Source of the DNA: Microbacterium flavum | GTDB lineage: Bacteria; Actinomycetota; Actinomycetes; Actinomycetales; Microbacteriaceae | Direction of reading: 5' to 3' | Length of the DNA: 64,000 nt | NCBI RefSeq assembly: GCF_018717645.1 | Contig: NZ_JAFLHG010000002.1 | Coordinates: 291,433 to 355,432 of the forward strand | Shown: positions 57,880-64,000 of the stretch, piece after piece | How positions within the stretch are numbered: the stretch's first letter is position 1 | How the letters are laid out: each line of letters begins with the position of its first letter | Notes under the pieces: generated by a model | What the model was told of the DNA's origin: nothing | Seen by the model: the letters and a program-made list of their open reading frames with translations, nothing else | The model's database searches: none | Translations under genes and position numbers: made by a program

Positions 57880-58645
57880 GCCTCTCGATGCCGAGCGGCG
57901 CGCGGAGCTGCTGTCCCTGCGCGCCCGCGCGTACGGGGCTTCCGCCGACATCCGGAGCGATCCCGTCGCTCTGCGGCGCCTCGAGCACCTCGAGCGTCGG
58001 ATGCAGCAGTCCGCCCTCGCGGACGCCACTCCCGATGGCGCCGCGGAGACTCCTCCCGGCCCCGCAGACGGTGCCGGAATCGTGGCGGCGCCGGCGCCGA
58101 CGGCCCTCGACCGGGCCGTTCCCCCGATCGGTCCGCCGGTCGCGGCGGGTGGTCCGAGGCGCCGCCGCCGCAGCGGTCTGCTCTGGCTGTTCTCGATCGC
58201 GCTGACCGCGGGCCTCGCGGTCGGCGCGACCCTCGCGGTGACGGGCCTCCCGAGTCCGGAGCAGGGCGGCGTCCCGCGTGGTGCGCACCGGATCGCGGTG
58301 CTCGACGTCGACCCCGGGTTCGTTGCGGGAGCCGCCTTCCTCGGCGGAGACACCCGCGGGTTCACGCCGTTCGAAGGCATGACGGCCATCTCGACGACGG
58401 CAGGCCTGGGAGCCGACGACGGGGTGCCGTGCCTCGTCGTGGTGGCGACCGGCGATTACGACCCCGCGGCGGGCACCATCGAGGGGACGGTGTCCAGCGG
58501 ATGCCGCGCCAAGGAGTTCCCCGCATCCGCCCAGTTCGTGGTCAACGCGGCGTCTCCGGCTGCGCTCCAGGAGAGATTCGGGGTCGGACGCGGCATCCGG
58601 TTCGTCCTGGAGGACGGTCGCGTGTCGGTCTACGTCGTCGGCTGA
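57872..58645 (+). CDS. Hypothetical single-pass membrane protein downstream of glnE
   Basis: A 257-residue protein. A helical cytoplasmic N-terminus (ERRAELLSLRARAYG) and a Pro/Ala-rich linker lead to RRRRR and one membrane helix (about 105-125); the C-terminal 130 residues lie outside, with two Cys (VPCLVVV, SSGCRAK) that could form a disulfide. I do not recognise a domain. The start overlaps glnE by 8 bp, so it is cotranscribed with the nitrogen-regulation genes. Confidence 0.75.
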   Translation: MGEPLDAERRAELLSLRARAYGASADIRSDPVALRRLEHLERRMQQSALADATPDGAAETPPGPADGAGIVAAPAPTALDRAVPPIGPPVAAGGPRRRRRSGLLWLFSIALTAGLAVGATLAVTGLPSPEQGGVPRGAHRIAVLDVDPGFVAGAAFLGGDTRGFTPFEGMTAISTTAGLGADDGVPCLVVVATGDYDPAAGTIEGTVSSGCRAKEFPASAQFVVNAASPAALQERFGVGRGIRFVLEDGRVSVYVVG

Positions 58646-58701
58646 CGCGGATGCGGCGGCGCATGCCGCGGTCGTCTTCGCCCGCCGGGCCGTGCAACGA
58701 G

Positions 58702-58737
58702 GACGTGCCCGGTATCCGTGAGGACACCGGGCACGTC
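58702..58737. terminator. Bidirectional terminator between convergent genes
   Basis: A perfect 12-bp stem GACGTGCCCGGT (58702-58713) with 58726-58737 around a 12-nt loop. There is no T-tract. It separates the glnE-operon end from the glnA1 end. Confidence 0.75.
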
Positions 58738-58747
58738 GCTGCGAGTC

Positions 58748-60172
58748 TCAGACCCCGAAGTACAGCTCGTACTCGAAGGGGTGCGGACGCGCCGCGATCG
58801 GCTTGATCTCGTTCTCGATCTTGTACTCGATCCAGGTCTCGATGAGCTCCGGCGTGAAGACGCCGCCGGCGATCAGGAAGTCCTGGTCGGCGCGCAGCGC
58901 CTCGAGCGAGTCCAGCAGCGAGTTCGGCACCTGCGGGATGTTCTTGGCCTCCTCGGGCGGCAGCTCGTAGAGGTCCTTGTCGACCGGCTCGTGCGGCTCG
59001 ATGCGGTTCTTGATGCCGTCCAGGCCCGCCATCAGCTGCGCGGCGAACGCGAGGTAGGGGTTGCCCGATGCATCCGGAGCGCGGAACTCGATGCGCTTCG
59101 CCTTCGGGTTGGAGCCCGTGATCGGGATGCGGATCGCCGCGGAGCGGTTGCCGGCCGAGTAGACCAGGTTGACCGGCGCCTCGTAGCCCTTGACCAGTCG
59201 CTTGTACGAGTTGATCGTCGGGTTCGTGAACGCGAGCACCGCCGGAGCGTGCGCGAGGAGGCCGCCGATGTACCAGCGCGCCGTGTCGGAGAGTCCGCCG
59301 TAGCCCTTCTCGTCGTAGAAGAGGGGCTTGCCGTCCAGCCACAGGGACTGGTGCGTGTGCATGCCGGAACCGTTGTCGCCGAAGAGCGGCTTGGGCATGA
59401 AGGTCGCGACCTTGCCCCACTGCTCCGACGTGTTCTTGACGATGTACTTGAACTTCAGGATGTCGTCGGCCGAGTGCACCATCGTGTCGAAGCGGTAGTT
59501 GATCTCCTGCTGACCGCCGGTGCCGACCTCGTGGTGGGAGCGCTCGAGGACGAATCCGGCCTCGATGAGCTTCAGCGTGATGTCATCGCGCAGGTCCGCC
59601 GTCTTGTCGACGGGGGAGACGGGGAAGTATCCGCCCTTGTAGGGAGTCTTGTTGGCGAGGTTGCCGCCTTCTTCTGCCCGCCCGGTGTTCCAGGCGCCCT
59701 CCTCGGAGTCCACCGAGTAGAAGCTGGAGTTCTGGGTCACTTCGTAGCGCACGTCGTCGAAGATGTAGAACTCGGCCTCGGGCGCGAAGAACGCGGTGTC
59801 GGCGATGCCGGTGGAGGCGAGGTACTTCTCGGCCTTCTTGGCGACCTGGCGCGGGTCCTTGTGGTAGATCTCGCCGTTGCGCGGGTTGTAGATGTCGAAG
59901 ATCATGATGAGCGTCTTCGCCTCGCGGAACTGGTCGATGTACGCCGTGGAGACGTCCGGGATCAGCTGCATGTCGGACTCGTGGATGTTGGCGAAGCCGC
60001 GGATCGACGATCCGTCGAAGAGCTGGCCGACCGTGAAGAACTCCTCGTCGACCGTCGAGGCGGGGATGTTGAAGTGCTGCTGCACACCAGGAAGATCCGT
60101 GAACCGGATGTCGAGGAACTTGACGTCCTCGTCCTTGATGAACTTGAGCACCTCGGATGAATCTTTGAACAT
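58748..60172 (-). CDS. glnA: Glutamine synthetase type I-beta
   Basis: A 474-residue GlnA1, the main ammonium-assimilating enzyme. GS motifs [29 protein letters not shown]-type [12 protein letters not shown] and NRSAAIRIP are present, and [10 protein letters not shown] near residue 400 carries the tyrosine adenylylated by GlnE. ATG at 60172 has a TTGGAG ribosome site. A GlnR box and a GATACT -10 lie upstream, so transcription should rise under nitrogen limitation. Confidence 0.98.
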   Translation of the reverse strand: MFKDSSEVLKFIKDEDVKFLDIRFTDLPGVQQHFNIPASTVDEEFFTVGQLFDGSSIRGFANIHESDMQLIPDVSTAYIDQFREAKTLIMIFDIYNPRNGEIYHKDPRQVAKKAEKYLASTGIADTAFFAPEAEFYIFDDVRYEVTQNSSFYSVDSEEGAWNTGRAEEGGNLANKTPYKGGYFPVSPVDKTADLRDDITLKLIEAGFVLERSHHEVGTGGQQEINYRFDTMVHSADDILKFKYIVKNTSEQWGKVATFMPKPLFGDNGSGMHTHQSLWLDGKPLFYDEKGYGGLSDTARWYIGGLLAHAPAVLAFTNPTINSYKRLVKGYEAPVNLVYSAGNRSAAIRIPITGSNPKAKRIEFRAPDASGNPYLAFAAQLMAGLDGIKNRIEPHEPVDKDLYELPPEEAKNIPQVPNSLLDSLEALRADQDFLIAGGVFTPELIETWIEYKIENEIKPIAARPHPFEYELYFGV

Positions 60173-60251
60173 GGAGTCTCCAAGATCGGGTGTGGAACGC
60201 GCCTGACGGGGCCAGGCTCGCTCCGACGTTATCGGGGGAGGGTTGCTCCCC

Positions 60252-60257
60252 AGTATC
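60252..60257 (-). promoter_or_regulatory. -10 hexamer GATACT of glnA1
   Basis: GATACT on the minus strand predicts a start near 60245, a UTR of about 73 nt, and places the GlnR box at about -19 to -34, where an activator could replace a -35. Confidence 0.5.
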
Positions 60258-60263
60258 CCCCGT

Positions 60264-60279
60264 GTTTCGGGGATGTTAC
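60264..60279 (-). promoter_or_regulatory. GlnR binding box of glnA1
   Basis: On the minus strand the sequence is GTAAC-ATCCCC-GAAAC, an exact match to the actinomycete GlnR consensus gTnAC-n6-GaAAC. It sits between the divergent glnA1 and RDD genes. Confidence 0.75.
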
Positions 60280-60290
60280 GACACCCTCGG

Positions 60291-60296
60291 TAGGCT
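60291..60296 (+). promoter_or_regulatory. -10 hexamer TAGGCT, leaderless promoter of RDD gene
   Basis: TAGGCT ends 6 nt before the GTG at 60303. The GlnR box lies directly upstream, in the -35 region of this promoter too. Confidence 0.6.
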
Positions 60297-60302
60297 GAGG
60301 AG

Positions 60303-60704
60303 GTGACGGATGCCGCGAGTGAGCACACCTACCCCGGCGAGCGTCTCGGTCTTCCGGAGACCGGACCCGGGAGCATCGCGCGGCCCGGTCGCCGCATCGG
60401 CGCGCTGGCTGTGGACTGGGCCTGTGCGGTGCTCGTCTCGGTCGCATTCTTCGCGTACGACTCGCTTGCGACGCTCGCGGTGTTCGCGATCGTCCAGATC
60501 GTGTTCCTGCCGACGCTGGGCGGCAGCCCCGGGCATCGACTTCTGGGCATGCGGCTCCAGCTCGTGCACGGGGGCTGGGTGGGTCTGTGGCGCCCGATCG
60601 TGCGGACGGCGCTGCTGTGCCTCGTGATCCCCGCCGCCATCTGGGATCCAGATCAGCGGGGGCTCCACGACAAAGCCGCCGGCACCGTCCTCCTGCGCGC
60701 CTGA
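60303..60704 (+). CDS. RDD family membrane protein
   Basis: A 133-residue protein with three hydrophobic segments. The RDD pattern is visible as [16 protein letters not shown] (R...D), [16 protein letters not shown] and [15 protein letters not shown]. Function is unknown; family members have been linked to ion exchange. It neighbours glnA1 and a DUF4191 gene, as in mycobacteria. The GTG start is set by the TAGGCT box 6 nt upstream. Confidence 0.88.
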   Translation: MTDAASEHTYPGERLGLPETGPGSIARPGRRIGALAVDWACAVLVSVAFFAYDSLATLAVFAIVQIVFLPTLGGSPGHRLLGMRLQLVHGGWVGLWRPIVRTALLCLVIPAAIWDPDQRGLHDKAAGTVLLRA

Positions 60705-60706
60705 AG

Positions 60707-61417
60707 TCAGCGCGGACGCGGGGCGCGGGCGCGCATCGGGTCGATGCCCTTGGGGATCGGCAGCGACGTCACCGACTGCGACACCGAGTCGACACGCTTC
60801 ACGACGGCCGCCATGGTCGTGCGATCGACCTTCTTCGACAGTGACTTGATCGTCTTCGCGAGCTTGGCGATCTCGACGTCGTCCTCGCCATGGCCCACGT
60901 ACAGGATGGTGATGGGAACACCGGATGCCACGCGCTGCACCTTCATCTTCTCGTCGTTGACGAGACGGGTGAGACGCCCGCGCGCGCCCTCCGCGACGAG
61001 GACGACCCCGCCGCGGCCGATGACGCGGTAGACGGCATCCTGCGACTTCGGGTTCACGCCCACCGGCATGTCGGAGGCGACCCAGCTGCGTCCGAGCGAC
61101 GTCGACAGCACGTGGCCGGATGCTCCGGGCATGCCGTCGAGCTTCTTGAACATCGCGCGCGTGGACAGGCGGGTGAGGAGGATCATCGCCCCCAGGACGC
61201 CCAGCATGAGGCCGGTGAGGCCCCACAGGATGACGCTCCAGACGGCGACCGGCGGAATGAGGAATCCGACGAGCACGCCGAGCGCGATTCCGACGACGAC
61301 GATGGCGATGAGCGCCCACGGCAGCCATCCGAACTCCGCCTTGGTGAAGGTGAAGAGCGAGCGGAGCTGCGCGAAGAATCCGGGGCGCTTCTCAGGAGCG
61401 GGACTGCGGGTGGCCAT
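60707..61417 (-). CDS. DUF4191 domain-containing membrane protein
   Basis: A 236-residue protein with two membrane helices (about 28-75) and a basic C-terminal region rich in Lys and Arg (VNDEKMKVQRVASG, LAKTIKSLSKKVDRTTM). DUF4191 proteins are conserved next to glnA1 in actinobacteria and often sit beside lipoate genes; function is unknown. ATG at 61417 has TAGGCT (61425-61430, minus) ending 7 nt upstream, which implies leaderless translation. Confidence 0.88.
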   Translation of the reverse strand: MATRSPAPEKRPGFFAQLRSLFTFTKAEFGWLPWALIAIVVVGIALGVLVGFLIPPVAVWSVILWGLTGLMLGVLGAMILLTRLSTRAMFKKLDGMPGASGHVLSTSLGRSWVASDMPVGVNPKSQDAVYRVIGRGGVVLVAEGARGRLTRLVNDEKMKVQRVASGVPITILYVGHGEDDVEIAKLAKTIKSLSKKVDRTTMAAVVKRVDSVSQSVTSLPIPKGIDPMRARAPRPR

Positions 61418-61550
61418 GGGATCCAGCCTAGCGCGCGACGGGGCACGTCGAACGGCCATCGACTCCTCCCCAGACGGGCTGCCCGGGGATCTGTCCACAG
61501 CTCGCTCGATGTCCGCGCTCCGGCGCGGCGGCATGGGACACACTGGCCGG
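61418..61550. promoter_or_regulatory. Divergent promoter region DUF4191/hypothetical gene
   Basis: TAGGCT (minus, 61425-61430) ends 7 nt before the DUF4191 ATG. CACACT (plus, 61539-61544) ends 6 nt before the ATG at 61551. Nothing else stands out. Confidence 0.45.
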
Positions 61551-62978
61551 ATGCCGCCGCCGTCCGCACCGTCGCTCCTCGATCCACCGAGGGCGCTGAG
61601 ATCCCTCACGGAGGAGGAGGCGCCCTACGGCGGACGGCTGCACGCGGGCCCTCCGCCGGCGGTGTGGGTGGCGTGGGAGCGGGTGCCGGAGGTGGTGTGG
61701 CGCTGTCTTCCGGACGGGCACATGCTCACGCCGCTCGACCTCGCGCGGACGACCGACGGCCACGCGGCGATCCTGCCGCACTGCCCGGCGCGACTCGCGA
61801 GCGCCGTGGGGGGAAGCCATCCTCCGGGGGTCGTCGTGACCGTGGCCGTCAGCATGCTGCGCGCGGCCGCGGAGGCACGCGCCCACGGCATCGTCGAGGG
61901 GAGCTGGTGGGTGGACGCCGCGGGTCGTCCGGTGCTCGCGGCGCACGACGGCGCGCCGTGGCTCGGCGCCGCGCTCGACGTCCTGGAGCTCCTGGGAGAG
62001 GGCGTCGGTCCCGTGCTCACCGAGGCCCTGAGCTCGACCGTCGACCTGCTGTCCCGTCCGTCGTGGCGGCCTGAGGACGTCGAGTCATGCGAGGAGGCGC
62101 TCTTCGGAGCGGCCGAGCCGCTGCCGCTCGATCCATCGCCCGCCGCTCAGCACAGCGCCGCGCAGCCGCTCCCACCTCGCCGTGCCGCCTCGTTGCGTGC
62201 ACCCGCCCGCGAAGCGACGCCCTCCGAGGCGGAGTCCTTGCTGGCACGTTTCACCGACGCCTCGTGGGCAGCGCGCGTGGGTGAGGCGGTGCGATCGCTG
62301 ACCGCCCTCCCTGCCGCGGTGAAGGAAGGCGTGCGGGAGCGGCGCGCACGCCGCGCATCCCGTCCGACCGCGGGCGCAGCGCGGCGGAGCGTGCGCGCCG
62401 AGAGCGTTCCGGAGCGGGCGGATGCCCCGGGGGGTCGGCCCCGCCGTCGTCGGGCGCCGCTCATCGTCGCCGCGGCCGTCGGGGCCACGGTCATGGTCGG
62501 CGGCCTCCTCTGGCCGGACGCGCCGCCGGCGGCGGACGCGAACGGTCCCGCGCCGACGTCGTCGGCCACGACAGCCGTGGGTCCGACGACCCCGGGAGCG
62601 TCGCGCGGGGGGGATTCTCCGACGCCGCCGCCGCCCACATCGGAGGCCGGCGAAGCGCGATCGGGGCCGCCGACAGCGGCGAACGAGCTCGAGCGGACTG
62701 CGCTGGCCACCGTATCCGCGCTCCGGGGATGCGTGGCGGACGGCGATCCGGCGGCCGCGAACTGCGACGGCATCCTGGAGCGCGCGGGCGCCGAGGTGCC
62801 GAACGGGGTCGTCTCGTCGGGGACCGCCGCGGCCACCGCGACTCTCCTCGACGAGTACGGCGGGGTCGCGGTGCTTCGGATCGAGGAGTCCGGACGGCCG
62901 CCACAGATCCTCGTGCTCGTCACGTCCGACGGAAAATGGCTGATCCGCGACGTGTACGACGTCGCGGATCAGCCATGA
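61551..62978 (+). CDS. Hypothetical membrane protein with possible degenerate kinase-like N-domain
   Basis: A 475-residue protein. The first 170 residues form a folded domain whose pattern (GGRLHAGPPPAVWVAWERV, AHGIVEGSWWVDAAGRPVLA, PEDVESCEEALFG) loosely resembles an inactive protein-kinase core without catalytic residues. A disordered basic linker, one membrane helix (LIVAAAVGATVMVGGLLW, about 310), a Pro/Thr-rich stretch and an external domain with two Cys follow. No family is recognised. Its last 14 codons also form a perfect 18-bp hairpin. Confidence 0.65.
   Translation: MPPPSAPSLLDPPRALRSLTEEEAPYGGRLHAGPPPAVWVAWERVPEVVWRCLPDGHMLTPLDLARTTDGHAAILPHCPARLASAVGGSHPPGVVVTVAVSMLRAAAEARAHGIVEGSWWVDAAGRPVLAAHDGAPWLGAALDVLELLGEGVGPVLTEALSSTVDLLSRPSWRPEDVESCEEALFGAAEPLPLDPSPAAQHSAAQPLPPRRAASLRAPAREATPSEAESLLARFTDASWAARVGEAVRSLTALPAAVKEGVRERRARRASRPTAGAARRSVRAESVPERADAPGGRPRRRRAPLIVAAAVGATVMVGGLLWPDAPPAADANGPAPTSSATTAVGPTTPGASRGGDSPTPPPPTSEAGEARSGPPTAANELERTALATVSALRGCVADGDPAAANCDGILERAGAEVPNGVVSSGTAAATATLLDEYGGVAVLRIEESGRPPQILVLVTSDGKWLIRDVYDVADQP
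62936..62976 (-). terminator. Terminator of the E2 gene, embedded in the coding end of the opposing gene
   Basis: A perfect 18-bp stem (62936-62953 with 62959-62976) with a 5-nt loop. Read on the minus strand it is followed by TTTTCC, so it fits a rho-independent terminator for the E2 gene ending at 62996. On the plus strand the same bases encode the residues KWLIRDVYDVADQP. Confidence 0.85.
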
Positions 62979-62995
62979 TCATCGGGCCTGTGGAA

Positions 62996-64000
62996 TCAGA
63001 TGCCGACCTTCGGGCCGAAATCGGCCGCCTCGAGGCGGGCCTTGACCGCACCGAGGAACCGCGCCGCGTCCGCGCCGTCGACGATGCGGTGGTCGTACGA
63101 GAGGGCGAGGTACACGTAGGAGCGGACGCCGATGGCGTCCACGCCGTCGATCGACACGACGCCGGGCTCCTTGACGACGGCACCCGTCCCGAGGATCGCG
63201 GACTGCGGGAGGAACACGACGGGCGTGTCGAACAGCGCACCGCGCGATCCGGTGTTCGTGACCGTGAAGGTGCCGCCGGCGAGCTCATCGGGCTTGAGCT
63301 TGTTGTCACGCGTGCGGGCCGCGAGGTCGGCGATCTCCGAGGAGATCCCGGCGAGCGTCTTGGCGCCCGCATCGCGCAGCACGGGCGTGAGCAGGCCACG
63401 CTCGGTGTCCACCGCGATCGAGATGTTCTCCGTCGCGGGGTAGACGATGTCGGTGCCGTTCACCGTCGCGTTGATGACCGGGAAGGCCTGCAGGGCTTCC
63501 GCAGCGGCGAGGACGAAGAAGGGCAGGAACGACAGCTTGCCGCCGGTCGCCGCCACGAAGTCCTTCTGGACGGCGCTCCGGTATGCGGCGACCTTCGTGA
63601 CATCCACCTTGACGACGGTGGTGAGCTGAGCGGTCTGCTGCATGGATGCCACCGCGCGCTCAGCGAGCACTTTGCGTAGGCGCGACATCGGCACGGTGGT
63701 GCCGCGCAGCTCGGAGACCTCGAGCGCGGGTGCGGGCGGCGCGGCGGCGGACGGCGCGGCGGCTGCGGGAGCCTTCGCGGCCTCCGCGGCCTGGAGGACG
63801 TCCTCCTTGCGGATGCGCCCACCGACGCCCGTGCCCGTGACCGAGGCGAGGTCGACGCCCTGCTGCTGGGCGAGGCGGCGCACGAGCGGCGTCACGTACG
63901 TCGTCGTGTCATCGCCGGACGAAGCGGCGGGTGCGGGGGCCGCGGCGGGCGCGGGTGCTGCCGCGGCGGGTGCGGGTGCTGCCGCTGCGGGCGCGGGGGC
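62996..64000 (-). CDS. sucB: Dihydrolipoamide acyltransferase E2 (runs off right edge)
   Basis: The C-terminal 334 residues of a lipoyl-dependent 2-oxoacid dehydrogenase E2. In coding order: part of an Ala/Pro-rich linker, a peripheral subunit-binding domain (YVTPLVRRLAQQQGVDL, GTGVGGRIRKEDV), a second Ala/Pro linker and the acyltransferase domain with catalytic SYDHRIVDGADA. The lipoyl domain lies outside the window. In actinobacteria this single E2 often serves both pyruvate and 2-oxoglutarate complexes, so it may partner the AceE encoded here; the sucB label is conventional. Confidence 0.95.
   Translation of the reverse strand, partial: APAPAAAAPAPAAAAPAPAAAPAPAASSGDDTTTYVTPLVRRLAQQQGVDLASVTGTGVGGRIRKEDVLQAAEAAKAPAAAAPSAAAPPAPALEVSELRGTTVPMSRLRKVLAERAVASMQQTAQLTTVVKVDVTKVAAYRSAVQKDFVAATGGKLSFLPFFVLAAAEALQAFPVINATVNGTDIVYPATENISIAVDTERGLLTPVLRDAGAKTLAGISSEIADLAARTRDNKLKPDELAGGTFTVTNTGSRGALFDTPVVFLPQSAILGTGAVVKEPGVVSIDGVDAIGVRSYVYLALSYDHRIVDGADAARFLGAVKARLEAADFGPKVGI

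Overview
The window is high-GC (about 70 %) chromosomal DNA of an actinobacterium. Gene content, gene order and protein sequences fit the family Microbacteriaceae, most likely Microbacterium or a close relative. That assignment comes from pattern recognition, not from a database search. The window is almost entirely core housekeeping DNA. I see no insertion sequence, prophage, CRISPR array, toxin-antitoxin pair, defence island or biosynthetic cluster, and no gene-free stretch over about 300 bp apart from the RNase P RNA gene.

Layout: (1) 1-6354: end of an MFS transporter, an alpha/beta hydrolase and a giant secreted nuclease/5'-nucleotidase. (2) 6587-18503: lepA, a DUF1990 gene, hemW, then the stress and ribosome-maturation block hrcA-dnaJ-rsmE-HIT-phoH-ybeY-CBS protein-era and a quinone reductase. 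(3) 18564-20450: leuA behind a Leu-rich leader peptide and an attenuator-like region. (4) 20465-29506: a TRIC channel, recO, uppS, a DsbA-like protein, glutathione peroxidase, dusB, dgt, dnaG and an orphan ABC ATPase. (5) 29576-34339: tRNA-Asn, then a minus-strand operon starting at def and continuing DUF4129-membrane protein-MoxR-DUF58-membrane protein. (6) 34382-36287: a DMT transporter, tRNA-Met and DUF3145. (7) 36495-44134: aceE-fasR-fabD-fabH-acpP-fabF, joining acetyl-CoA production to type II fatty acid synthesis. (8) 44293-51785: MOSC protein, tRNA-Val, amino acid permease, zinc-ribbon protein, a PolA-like polymerase, and a DUF4012 plus LPXTG surface pair. (9) 51892-64000: rnpB, ppgK, a small SPOR-like protein, glnA2-glnE, glnA1, RDD and DUF4191 genes, and the start of the lipoyl E2 region.

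The most interesting material is between and at the ends of genes. Many genes have a -10 hexamer (TAGGCT, TAGACT and similar) ending exactly 6-7 nt before the start codon, which implies leaderless mRNAs. leuA has a 16-codon leader peptide, itself apparently leaderless, with three consecutive Leu codons. acpP is bracketed by two perfect hairpins. A canonical GlnR box lies in the glnA1 promoter. Two terminators of opposing genes encode the C-termini of their neighbours. An unusually long hairpin in the P12 region of rnpB contains a palindrome like the GAGCTTGTCGA repeats common in bacterial genomes. Nested GAGACAC palindromes separate leuA from the TRIC gene. I did not find a clearly new multi-gene system; these RNA-level and repeat features are the best leads.
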